A stretch of DNA of 64,000 bases from Azospirillum halopraeferens DSM 3675 (GTDB taxonomy: Bacteria; Pseudomonadota; Alphaproteobacteria; Azospirillales; Azospirillaceae): contig NZ_AUCF01000028.1 of the NCBI RefSeq assembly GCF_000429625.1, forward strand, positions 1-64,000. Direction: 5' to 3'. Shown one piece after another: positions 52,766 through 60,906 of the stretch. The translations under genes and the position numbers were made by a program. The notes beneath the pieces are model-generated. The model was not told where the DNA came from. It saw nothing but the letters and a program-made list of their open reading frames with translations, and ran no database searches. The stretch's first letter is position 1, and every line of letters begins with the position of its first letter.

Positions 52766-53377
52766 ATGCTGACCGTCTCCGGCCTGCACTCCGCCATCCT
52801 GAAGCCCGCCTCCTTCACCGTCGGGGCGGGGGAGTGCGTGGCGGTGCGCGGGCCGTCGGGGGGCGGGAAGTCCGCCCTGCTGCGCGCCGTCGCCGACCTG
52901 GACCCCGGCCGCGGCGACGTGCGGCTGAACGGCGTCGCGCGCGAGGCGATGCCGGCGCCGCAATGGCGGCGGCGCGTCGTCTACGTCGCCGCCGAGTCCG
53001 GCTGGTGGGCCGACCGGGTGGGCGACCACATGGCGGATCCGGCCGCCGCGGTGCGGCTGGCGGCGGCGCTGGGCCTGCCGGCGGACTGTCCGGACTGGCC
53101 GGTGGCCCGCCTGTCCACCGGCGAACGCCAGCGTCTGGCGCTGGTGCGCGCCCTGGTGCTGCGCCCGCCCGTGCTGCTGCTGGACGAGCCGACGGGGCCG
53201 CTGGATGCCGGGTCCACGACGCTGGTGGAGGAGTGCCTGCGCGCCGAACTGGCCCGCGGCGCGGCGGTGCTGCTGGTCACCCACGACCCCGCCCAGGCGG
53301 AACGGCTGGCGGTCCGCACCCTGTATGTGGAAGCCGGGCGGGTCGTCGCCGACGGGGAGGTGCGGCCGTGCCGCTGA
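52766..53377 (+). CDS. fetA: ABC ATPase of FetAB (YbbL) type
   Basis: A 203-residue ATPase: Walker A VRGPSGGGKSALLRAVADLD, signature LSTGERQRLALVRALVLRPP, Walker B LLLDEPTGPLD and switch His in LLVTHDPAQAERL. The short length and pairing with a UPF0014 permease match FetA, reported to export iron or aid peroxide resistance. MLTVSGL at 52766 is the likely start, since the upstream part is not ABC-like. The end overlaps fetB by ten bases. Confidence 0.87.
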   Translation: MLTVSGLHSAILKPASFTVGAGECVAVRGPSGGGKSALLRAVADLDPGRGDVRLNGVAREAMPAPQWRRRVVYVAAESGWWADRVGDHMADPAAAVRLAAALGLPADCPDWPVARLSTGERQRLALVRALVLRPPVLLLDEPTGPLDAGSTTLVEECLRAELARGAAVLLVTHDPAQAERLAVRTLYVEAGRVVADGEVRPCR

Positions 53378-54171
53378 TCTCGCTCGGCATTCCCGACCTG
53401 ATGCTGGCGGCGTCGCTGCTGCTGGTGAACGGCGCCATCTCCCTGGCCCTGGCCCTGCGGCTGGAACGGCCGCTGGCGGTGGCGGCGGTGCGCATGGTGG
53501 TGCAACTGGCCATCGTCGGGCTGGTGCTGGAGCGGATCTTCGCCCTGGGCTCGCCCTGGCTGACGCTGGGGGTGGCGTTGGCCATGGCGCTGTTCGCCGG
53601 GCAGGAGATCATGGCCCGGCAGGAGCGCCGGCTGGCCGGCCCGTGGACCTACGGGCTGGGCACGGCGCCCATGGTGTTCGCGGCGACGCTGGTGCTGATC
53701 CTGGCCCTGTCCACCGCGGTGCGCCCCGACCCCTGGTGGGACCCGCGTTACGCCATCCCCATGCTGGGAATGATCCTCGGCAACGCCATGAGCGGCGTCA
53801 GCCTGGCGCTGAACGCCCTGACCGTGGCGGCCTGGCGCGAGCGGGCGGCGGTGGAGGCGCGGCTGGCCCTGGGGGCCGGCCGGTGGGAGGCCATGCGTAC
53901 CCTGCACCGCCAGGCCCTGCGCACCGGCCTGATGCCCATCATCAACGCCATGGCGGCCACCGGGCTGGTGTCGCTGCCGGGCATGATGACCGGCCAGATC
54001 CTCGCCGGCGTCGCCCCGGCAGAGGCCGTCCGCTACCAGATCCTGATCATGTTCCTGATCGCCGGCGCTACCGGCCTGGCGGTGCTGGCCGCCACCCTGG
54101 CGGCGGTCGCCCGGCTGACCGACTCCCGCCACCGCCTGCGCCTCGACCGGCTGGCGCCGCCGCGGGGGTGA
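53368..54171 (+). CDS. fetB: FetB/YbbM (UPF0014) iron export permease
   Basis: A 267-residue protein with about seven membrane helices. Family motifs are ALRLERPLAVAAVRMVVQLA, then IVGLVLERIF, YAIPMLGMILGNAMSGVSLA, LNALTVAAWRERAAVEARLA, LGAGRWEAMRTLHRQALRTG, and the invariant LVSLPGMMTGQILAGVAPAE followed by AVRYQI. GTG 53368 has GGGGAGG eight bases upstream and lies inside the end of fetA, so the two are coupled. Beside ohr, a role in iron export under oxidative stress is plausible. Confidence 0.9.
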   Translation: MPLISLGIPDLMLAASLLLVNGAISLALALRLERPLAVAAVRMVVQLAIVGLVLERIFALGSPWLTLGVALAMALFAGQEIMARQERRLAGPWTYGLGTAPMVFAATLVLILALSTAVRPDPWWDPRYAIPMLGMILGNAMSGVSLALNALTVAAWRERAAVEARLALGAGRWEAMRTLHRQALRTGLMPIINAMAATGLVSLPGMMTGQILAGVAPAEAVRYQILIMFLIAGATGLAVLAATLAAVARLTDSRHRLRLDRLAPPRG

Positions 54172-54187
54172 AACCGGTGCGTGCGGC

Positions 54188-56719
54188 CTATGCGTCGCCG
54201 GCGCGGCGCAGGGCGGCGCGCACGGCGGTTTCCAGGGCGGCGGGCTGGATCGGCTTGTGCAGCAGCGCGCACTGTGCCGCCGACGCCTCACGCAGGCGGT
54301 CCGACGAGGTGTCGCCGGTCAGCAGGATGCCGGGAACGTCGCCGCCCAGGCGGCGGCGCACCGCGTCCATCAGCATCAGGCCGGTTTCGCCGTCGGGCAG
54401 GCGGTAGTCGGTCAGCACCAGGTCGGGCGCCAGCCCCTCGTCCAGGTGGGTCAGCGCCTCGCCGGCGCTGCCCGCCTCCACGACGCGGTAGCCCCAGCCC
54501 TCCAGCAGCAAGCAGAGGGCCATGCGGATGATGGCGTCGTCCTCGGCCAGCAGGACGAGCGCTCCGGCATGGCTGCCGTCATCGTCGGCACCGTCTGCGG
54601 ATGCGGGGGCCGGAGCGTCGGCGGGCATTCCCTGCGGCAGCAGGACGGCGAAGCACGACCCGCGGCCGGGCGCGGAGCGGACCTCCATCGTTCCGCCCAG
54701 CATGGCGATCAGCCGCCGGGCGATGGACAGGCCCATGCCCAGCCCCTCACGACGGTCGCGGGCCGGGTTGGCGACCTGGTAGAAATCCTGGAAGATGCGG
54801 TCGATTTGGTTATCCGGAATGCCGATGCCGGTGTCCCACACCTCCAGCCGGATGGTGCGGCCGTTGCGCCGCACGCCGAACAGCACCCGTCCCTGCCGGG
54901 TGTAGCGCAGGGCGTTGGACAGCAGGTTGCGCAACACCCGTTCCAGCAGGCCGCCATCCGTCTCCAACACCAGCCGGGACGGCACGGTGGTCAGACGCAG
55001 CCCCGCGGTCGCGGCCACGGGCGCGAACTCCGCGTGCAGGCGCTGCATCAACCCGTCCAGTTCGACGCGCGCCGGGACAGGCGCGATGAGGCCGGCCTCC
55101 AGCTTGGAAATGTCCAGCAGGCAGTCCAGCAGCGAACCGAGGGAGCCGACGCACTCCCGAAGCTGCTCGGCGATGCGGTGCGCGGCAGGGGACAGCGATT
55201 CCTTCAGCAGCAGGTCGGAGAACAGCATCAGCGCCTGCACCGGCTGGCGCAGATCATGGCTGGCCGACGCCATGAAGCGCTCCTTGGCGTCCAGCGCCAC
55301 ATTGAGGTCGCGCTCCATAGCCTTGATGGCGGTGATGTCGGTGACGCTGGTCACCACCGCCTCCACCCTGCCGGCCCCGTCGGGGCCGTCATCCGTCACG
55401 GGATGGCTGCTGACGCGCAGCCAGGTGGCCCCGTCGCCGGCCGCCGCGCCTGCGACGCCGCTGCGGGCGATGCCGATCACCCGTTCGATGACCGGCCGGC
55501 CGTCGCGGCGCGCCTGTGCCGCCGGGGGCAGGCCCTGCAGTCGCGCCCCGTCGGCGGCGATGTAGCGGCACCCCGGATGGCCGTCGATCCCGTCCCTGAA
55601 CGCCTCGGCCCCCGGGTCGAGCAGGGCCGCCGCCGGTCCCGACAGCAGCCGTTCCGCCATGGCGTTGGCCACCAGGACGCGGCCGTCGGCGGCGTGCATG
55701 GCCACACCCTCGTGCAGGGACTGCACCAGCGTGCGGTGGCGCCGCTCGCTGACACGCAGCGCCGCTTCCGCCTCCAGCCGCGCGGTCACGTCGCGGAAGG
55801 CGAGCACCGCGCCGCCGTCGCGGCCGGGGGCGGCCAGGCGCGACACGCTCACCTCCGCCGTAAAGACGCCGCCGTCACGGCGGCGCATCGGCTGTTGCGC
55901 CAGGATCAGCGGTGCCCCGTCCGCCGGCGGATGGGCCAGCGCCGCCGCGACGGCGGACCCGGTCCCGATGAACGGGACGGCGAACAGGGCGGCGGCGGGG
56001 CGGCCCACCAGATCGGCCTCGGTGAACCCGGTGATCGCCAGGGCGGCGGCGTTGACGAAGGTGACCGTTCCGCCCTCGTCGACGCCGCACAGCCCCTCAC
56101 CGACCGATTGGAGGATCTGGTGATAGGCGGCGCGCGCCCGGTCGGCTTCGTCGCGCGCGGCCTGCAACTCCCGCACCCACGCGTTGCGCTCGCTCACGTC
56201 GGTGACGGTGAGCAACACATCCCCCTTCTCGCCATCCTCAAGGGCCACCGGACGCCCGTCCGTCAGCCCGTCCATGGGGCCGTCGGCACCGACGAACATG
56301 AACTCCTGGCGGATCCAGGTGCCGCCGCCACGCAGGCGCGCCAGGGAGGCGAGCAGCCGGCCATGGTCGAACGTGGCGACCAGCAGCGTCAGGGGCCGCC
56401 CCCTGAGCTGGCGGTGCGGCAGGCCGAACTGCCGTTCCGCCGCCGGGTTGGCCTCCCCCACGATGCCGGCGGCGTTCACCGTGAAGCAGGCGAGCGGCAG
56501 CGACCGGAAAAGCTGCACATACTCGCGCCGCGACACCTCCAGCGTCTGCTGGGCGTTGCGCAGCTCCTCGTTCTGGATCTCCAGCTCCGCCTGGTGGACG
56601 TACAGCTCGTGAACCACCTCGCGGAAGGTGGCGGCGGAGAGGTCCGACGTGGCGAAGGCGCCGTCGGTCAGGATCGCCTCGGCGCGCCGTCGCAACCCGC
56701 TGAGACGCTCCTCGCTCAT
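54188..56719 (-). CDS. Hybrid sensor histidine kinase with multiple PAS domains and receiver
   Basis: A protein of 843 residues and no membrane segment. An N-terminal helical region (VHELYVHQAELEIQNEELRN) leads to PAS 1 (about 65-185), PAS 2 from YHQILQSVGEGLCGVDEGGT (about 198-315) and PAS 3 (about 330-465). The HisKA box MASASHDLRQPVQALMLFSD has the phospho-His near residue 486. The ATPase has NLLSNALRYTRQG, DTGIGIP and GLGMGLSIARRLIAMLGG. The receiver (about 718-840) has LVLLAEDDAIIRM, the phospho-Asp in DLVLTDYRLPDGETG and LHKPIQP. ATG 56719 overlaps the CheB-CheR stop (ATGA), so the two are translated together. It is a likely phosphorelay partner of that protein; inputs unknown. Confidence 0.9.
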   Translation of the reverse strand: MSEERLSGLRRRAEAILTDGAFATSDLSAATFREVVHELYVHQAELEIQNEELRNAQQTLEVSRREYVQLFRSLPLACFTVNAAGIVGEANPAAERQFGLPHRQLRGRPLTLLVATFDHGRLLASLARLRGGGTWIRQEFMFVGADGPMDGLTDGRPVALEDGEKGDVLLTVTDVSERNAWVRELQAARDEADRARAAYHQILQSVGEGLCGVDEGGTVTFVNAAALAITGFTEADLVGRPAAALFAVPFIGTGSAVAAALAHPPADGAPLILAQQPMRRRDGGVFTAEVSVSRLAAPGRDGGAVLAFRDVTARLEAEAALRVSERRHRTLVQSLHEGVAMHAADGRVLVANAMAERLLSGPAAALLDPGAEAFRDGIDGHPGCRYIAADGARLQGLPPAAQARRDGRPVIERVIGIARSGVAGAAAGDGATWLRVSSHPVTDDGPDGAGRVEAVVTSVTDITAIKAMERDLNVALDAKERFMASASHDLRQPVQALMLFSDLLLKESLSPAAHRIAEQLRECVGSLGSLLDCLLDISKLEAGLIAPVPARVELDGLMQRLHAEFAPVAATAGLRLTTVPSRLVLETDGGLLERVLRNLLSNALRYTRQGRVLFGVRRNGRTIRLEVWDTGIGIPDNQIDRIFQDFYQVANPARDRREGLGMGLSIARRLIAMLGGTMEVRSAPGRGSCFAVLLPQGMPADAPAPASADGADDDGSHAGALVLLAEDDAIIRMALCLLLEGWGYRVVEAGSAGEALTHLDEGLAPDLVLTDYRLPDGETGLMLMDAVRRRLGGDVPGILLTGDTSSDRLREASAAQCALLHKPIQPAALETAVRAALRRAGDA

Positions 56720-59700
56720 GGGGCGTCCCCTCCGGCGGGAGCGGCAGCGGGGGCGTGGCCTTCGACGTCGTCGTCGGCCGCCAGCCTCAGCTCCAGCAGC
56801 TTGCGGTTGGTCACGTCGATGTGGCTGACCACCGCTCCGGAGACGGGTGCGGTCAGGCGCACCGCCGTCAGCAGATACCAGTGGGAGCCGGCGGCGCTGC
56901 GGCACGGGTACTCGAATCCGTATTGCCCGGCCTCACCCGTCACCACGCGCCGCAAGCCGTCGCGCACGGCCGGCGGCAGGGGCGACCGGTCCAGCCCGTT
57001 CGGGCCGTCGGGAACCGGCGGGCCGCACGGCATGTCGCCGCCGCCATCAGGCGGCGGAGCGGTTGCCGTGGCAGCAGCGAAACGCTGCCACGACGCGTTC
57101 GTCATGGTGATGGTCCCTTCGGCGTCCAGCACGGCAATGTGCTCGGGCAGGCTGTCGATGATGGTGCGAAGCCTCTCCTGCGCGTTCCGGGTGGCGGTGA
57201 CGTCAATGAAGGTGATGACGGCGCCCTCCACGGTGTTCTTCTCGCTGAGATAGGGCAGGATTCGCGTCTGGATCCATCGCCCGTCGCCCACCCGGACGTG
57301 GCGTTCCACGGGCGTGGAATTCGTGAACACGGCGCGGATGTCGCGGAGAAAGTCGGGATAGTCGATGTTGGTGGACAAATGCGCGATCGGCCGGCCGACG
57401 TCGCGGGGAATGATGTTGATGAAGCTGGCCGCCGCCGGCGTGAAGCGGCGGATGACCATGTCGTCGTCGAGGAAGACCACGCCGATGGCAGTGGAGCGCA
57501 ACAGATTGTCGAGATCGGCGGTCATCTCGGTCAGTTCCTCCACCTTCGCCTGATATTCGGCGTTGACGGAATACAGCTCTTCGTTGACCGACTGCAGTTC
57601 CTCGTTCGTGCTTTGCAGCTCCTCATTGGAGGCGAGGAGTTCCTCGTTGGTCGCCTGCAGCTCCTCGTTGGCGGTTTCCAGTTCCTCGATGGTGGCTTGC
57701 AGGTTCTCGCCGCGCGACATCAGTTCCTGTTCCAGGCCGCGGATGCGCTCCGCCGCGTCGGCGTTCAGGTCGAAGGGGGTGTCGGCCGGCGGGACCGCGC
57801 GGACCGTGGGTTCCAGCAGCACCAGGGCGTAGCGCCGTCCCGACTTGCGCGAGGCGAAGGGCTTGACCCGCAAACTGATGGCGCTCAACCCCTCCCGGTC
57901 CTTAACCGGGATGTTGGCCAGGGCGAATTCCTCCGATGACCGAAAGACGCGGTTCAGCGCCGTCCCCGCGACCATCGCCACCGAGGCCGGCAGCAACTTC
58001 AGCACACTCAGCGTCGCCTCGCCGGCGGGAACCCGCAGGATCGGTCCGGCGTCGCCGAAGACGTGCAGGATGTTGAGCTGCTCGTTCACCAGCAGGCAGG
58101 GTGGCACATAGGTGTTCAGCAGGACACCGATGGCCTCGTCGATGGCCAGGTTCTCCTCGCCGTGGCCGTCCATGGACAGATGATCGCCGCGCACCGGCGG
58201 AGCGCTGCGTTGAGGCAGCAAAAGCCGCGACAGCCGGTACGATCCCGCGCGCAGGGACTGGAACAGCTTGTTGCGGCTGTCGACGGTGTGGAACTCCGGC
58301 GCCAGGTCGCCCAGCGACTCGCTCGACCCCAGGAACAGGAAGCCGCCCTGCCGCAGGGCGTACTGGAACAGGCCCAGCACCTTGCGCTGCAAGGGCGTGT
58401 CCATATAAATCAGCAGGTTGCGGCAACTGATCAGGTCCATCCTGGTGAAGGGCGGGTCGCGCATGATGTTATGCTGCGCGAACACCACCATCCGCCTCAG
58501 CTCCCGCGAAACCACGTAACGTTCGCCGCGCAACTGGAAGAAGCGCGCCAGACGCTGCTCGTTGACGTCTTCGGCTATGGATCGGGGATACTCGCCGGTA
58601 CCGGCGAACTCGATGGAATCCTGGTCGATGTCGGTGGCGAAGATCTTGACGTCGACGGTGCGCCCCTGCTCCTCCATGGCCTCGATGAACAGCATGGCGA
58701 TGGAGTACGCCTCCTCGCCCGTGGCGCAGCCGCACACCCAGACCCGGATGGTGTCGGGCTGCCCCATCTTGCGAACCAGCCCGGTCACCGCCTTCGCGGC
58801 GAGTGCGCGGAACGCCGCCTCGTCGCGGAAGAAGCGGGTGACGCCAATCAGCATCTCCTTGTACAGCGTCACCGCCTCGGCGCTGTTGGCGCGCAGGAAC
58901 GCGGCGTAGTCCTCCGGCGACTCCAGACCGACCGCGTGCATGCGCCGCTCGATCCGGCGCATCAGTGTCGCCAGCTTGTACAAGGAGAAATCGACGCCGG
59001 TGACCAGGCGGATGGTGGCGACGATCTGCGCCAGCGGGTCACCGGCAGCGGACGGCTCGCGCCGGGCGGGCAGCGGACGGGCACGGGCAATGGCACGGCC
59101 TGCGTGTTCGACGATCGATCCGGGCAGCGCCTCGGGGGCCAGCACCGTGTCCGGTGCGGCGGCGGCGATGGCGCTGCGCGGCATGCCGTCGAACTGCGCC
59201 GTCTCCGGGTCCTGCACGGCGGCGAACCCTCCGGCGGATTTGATGGCCAACAGGCCGCGCGTCCCGTCGGACCCGGTACCCGACAGGATGACACCGATGG
59301 CCAGGGGTCCCTGGTCGTGCGCCAGGGCGGCGAAGAAGATGTCGATGGGCAGGCTGATGCCGGTCGCCGCTTCCTTGGCGGTCAGGCGCAGGCGGCGGCC
59401 GTCGATGGTCATGTGCTTGCCCGGCGGCAGCAGATAGACGACGTTGCGCTCCACCGCCATGCCGTCGGCGGCCTGGATCACCTCCATGCGCGTGTGCTTG
59501 GACAGCAGGTCGGCCATCAGGCTCTTGTGCACCGGCGACAGGTGCTGGACCACCACATAGGCGAGATCGCTGCCGTCCGGGACGTTGTCGAAGAACCGTT
59601 GCAGCGCTTCCAGCCCGCCGGCGGAGGCGCCGATGCCGACGATGCAGCAGGGGCGGTCCTGAACCGTTGCCGGAAGGGTGCCGTTCGGTTCGGTGGAGGG

Positions 59701-59850
59701 CGGAAGGGTGGGAGTGTCGGAGGGCACGGCCGTGGTCTTGCGCTGCGTCTGGTTGCCAGTCGAAACCTTACCCCCTGGCTCCCCGGGTGTGGAAGTCCCT
59801 TTCTCTTCCCGCCGCAGAGACCAACGGGCCGGTGAGATAGTACCTGCCAA
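56716..59850 (-). CDS. CheB-CheR fusion with coiled coil and PAS domains
   Basis: A protein of about 1,044 residues. The CheB methylesterase domain (about 65-250) has VGIGASAGGLEALQRFFDNV with Ser, VVQHLSP with His and SGTGSDGTRGLLAI with Asp. The CheR methyltransferase domain (about 260-520) has VGLESPEDYAAFLRANSAEA, VTRFFRDEAAF, VWVCGCATGEEAYSIAMLFI and MDLISCRNLLIYMD. A long coiled coil with NEELQATNEELLASNEELQS follows, then two PAS domains. Such fusions, with a hybrid kinase next door, form chemosensory-like phosphorelays not always tied to flagella; they lack a receiver on CheB. The start is uncertain: TTG 59850 without clear Shine-Dalgarno, or a later start such as GTG 59727. A sigma-70-type promoter lies at 59875-59902. 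Confidence 0.88.
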   Translation of the reverse strand: MAGTISPARWSLRREEKGTSTPGEPGGKVSTGNQTQRKTTAVPSDTPTLPPSTEPNGTLPATVQDRPCCIVGIGASAGGLEALQRFFDNVPDGSDLAYVVVQHLSPVHKSLMADLLSKHTRMEVIQAADGMAVERNVVYLLPPGKHMTIDGRRLRLTAKEAATGISLPIDIFFAALAHDQGPLAIGVILSGTGSDGTRGLLAIKSAGGFAAVQDPETAQFDGMPRSAIAAAAPDTVLAPEALPGSIVEHAGRAIARARPLPARREPSAAGDPLAQIVATIRLVTGVDFSLYKLATLMRRIERRMHAVGLESPEDYAAFLRANSAEAVTLYKEMLIGVTRFFRDEAAFRALAAKAVTGLVRKMGQPDTIRVWVCGCATGEEAYSIAMLFIEAMEEQGRTVDVKIFATDIDQDSIEFAGTGEYPRSIAEDVNEQRLARFFQLRGERYVVSRELRRMVVFAQHNIMRDPPFTRMDLISCRNLLIYMDTPLQRKVLGLFQYALRQGGFLFLGSSESLGDLAPEFHTVDSRNKLFQSLRAGSYRLSRLLLPQRSAPPVRGDHLSMDGHGEENLAIDEAIGVLLNTYVPPCLLVNEQLNILHVFGDAGPILRVPAGEATLSVLKLLPASVAMVAGTALNRVFRSSEEFALANIPVKDREGLSAISLRVKPFASRKSGRRYALVLLEPTVRAVPPADTPFDLNADAAERIRGLEQELMSRGENLQATIEELETANEELQATNEELLASNEELQSTNEELQSVNEELYSVNAEYQAKVEELTEMTADLDNLLRSTAIGVVFLDDDMVIRRFTPAAASFINIIPRDVGRPIAHLSTNIDYPDFLRDIRAVFTNSTPVERHVRVGDGRWIQTRILPYLSEKNTVEGAVITFIDVTATRNAQERLRTIIDSLPEHIAVLDAEGTITMTNASWQRFAAATATAPPPDGGGDMPCGPPVPDGPNGLDRSPLPPAVRDGLRRVVTGEAGQYGFEYPCRSAAGSHWYLLTAVRLTAPVSGAVVSHIDVTNRKLLELRLAADDDVEGHAPAAAPAGGDAP

Positions 59851-59874
59851 GATGTTGCAATTCTTTTCTCCGCA

Positions 59875-59902
59875 GATATAGGGGGCCCCCTCGCACCGTC
59901 AA
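59875..59902 (-). promoter_or_regulatory. Sigma-70-type promoter for the CheB-CheR/kinase operon
   Basis: On the minus strand TTGACG (59902-59897) and TATATC (59880-59875) are separated by 16 nt. The first transcribed base would be about 59868, only some 18 nt before the TTG at 59850, which favours a start further downstream. Confidence 0.6.
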
Positions 59903-60025
59903 TGTATACTGAAAAGCCGATGTCGTTCCTTAGGCAAGTCATATATTATGGTTTGCGCAGCCCGGACGGAAGTGACTGCCTATGCTTGGAATAATAGTGC
60001 GAACGGCGGAGGACGCGGCGATCCT

Positions 60026-60538
60026 TTACCCGCGGTCGAGAACGAATCGCCGGCAGGGTTCGCCACCATAGAGGGCAGGGCCGGCGGACCGGAAGCCGAG
60101 CCGGGCGGCGACGCGGGCGGAGGCGGCGTTGTCCGGGTGCACGTCGGCGACGATGCGGGTGAGACCGAGCGAGGTGAAGCCGTGACGGACGATGACCGCC
60201 GCCGCCTCTGTGGCGTAGCCGTTGCCCCACGCGTCACGGCGCAGGCGCCAGCCGATCTCCACCAGGTCCGGATCGTCGCCGTGCGGGACCAGGACGACCC
60301 ATCCGATGAAACGCCCGGGCGCCGGCTTCACGAAGACCGACCAGTATCCGAAGCCGGCGGGCGGGGTGTGCGCCAAACGGGCCGCCAACTCCTGCCGGTA
60401 CGCCCCGGGGTGGGCCGGCACGCCGCCGACGTGGCGCATGACGTCGGGATCGGTGTCCATGGCCAGACAGGCGTCCAGGTCGGCCGGCGTACGCGGGCGC
60501 AGCAGCAGCCGCGCCGTTTCGTACGCCGGCGGCGTCAT
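60026..60538 (-). CDS. GNAT family N-acetyltransferase (RimJ/RimL type)
   Basis: A 170-residue acetyltransferase: YETARLLLRPRTPADLDACL, then FIGWVVLVPHGDDPDLVEIG, WRLRRDAWGNGYATEAAAVI with the acetyl-CoA loop, and HPDNAASARVAARLGFRSAG near the C-terminus. The substrate cannot be predicted; the group includes ribosomal-protein and small-molecule acetylases. Its ATG overlaps the stop of the response regulator (ATGA), so it belongs to the kaiC-like operon. Confidence 0.88.
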   Translation of the reverse strand: MTPPAYETARLLLRPRTPADLDACLAMDTDPDVMRHVGGVPAHPGAYRQELAARLAHTPPAGFGYWSVFVKPAPGRFIGWVVLVPHGDDPDLVEIGWRLRRDAWGNGYATEAAAVIVRHGFTSLGLTRIVADVHPDNAASARVAARLGFRSAGPALYGGEPCRRFVLDRG

Positions 60539-60903
60539 GACGGACCGTCCTTCAGGATGGCGTGGATGGCGTCGAAGAACTGAGGGATGGGAAAGGGCTT
60601 GCGCAGGAACCCGTCGTAGCCGTCGAACCGGTCGCGCAGCGCCGACTCGGACACCGCGCTCATCATGAGGATGGGGATGTGCCGGCGCGCCGGGTCGGAT
60701 CGCAGCGTCCGGCCGAGCGCCGCCCCGTCCATCAGCGGCATCATGAAGTCGGTGACGACGAGATCCGGTGTCACCTCACCCAGCCGGTCGAGCGCGTCGC
60801 GGCCGTTGGCGGCGGTGAAAACGCGGTAGCCTTCGTCCTCCAGGAGAACGGACAGGGCACCGGCGATGCCGAACTCATCTTCCACCAGCAGGATGGTCTT
60901 CAC
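60535..60903 (-). CDS. Single-domain response regulator
   Basis: A 122-residue receiver domain only: TILLVEDEFGIAGALSVLLE, phospho-Asp in PDLVVTDFMMPLMDGAALGR, Ser in ILMMSAVSESALR and Lys in GFLRKPFPIPQFFDAIHAIL. No output domain. It starts three bases after the KaiC-like gene and overlaps the GNAT gene, so it is likely to work with the KaiC-like ATPase, as CheY-like proteins do in similar operons. Confidence 0.92.
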   Translation of the reverse strand: MKTILLVEDEFGIAGALSVLLEDEGYRVFTAANGRDALDRLGEVTPDLVVTDFMMPLMDGAALGRTLRSDPARRHIPILMMSAVSESALRDRFDGYDGFLRKPFPIPQFFDAIHAILKDGPS

Positions 60904-60906
60904 GCA

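Noticed and set aside
52834..53367. Extension of the fetB frame upstream to 52834
   Set aside because: This part is the shadow of fetA; membrane-protein sequence starts at GTG 53368, which has its own GGGGAGG site.
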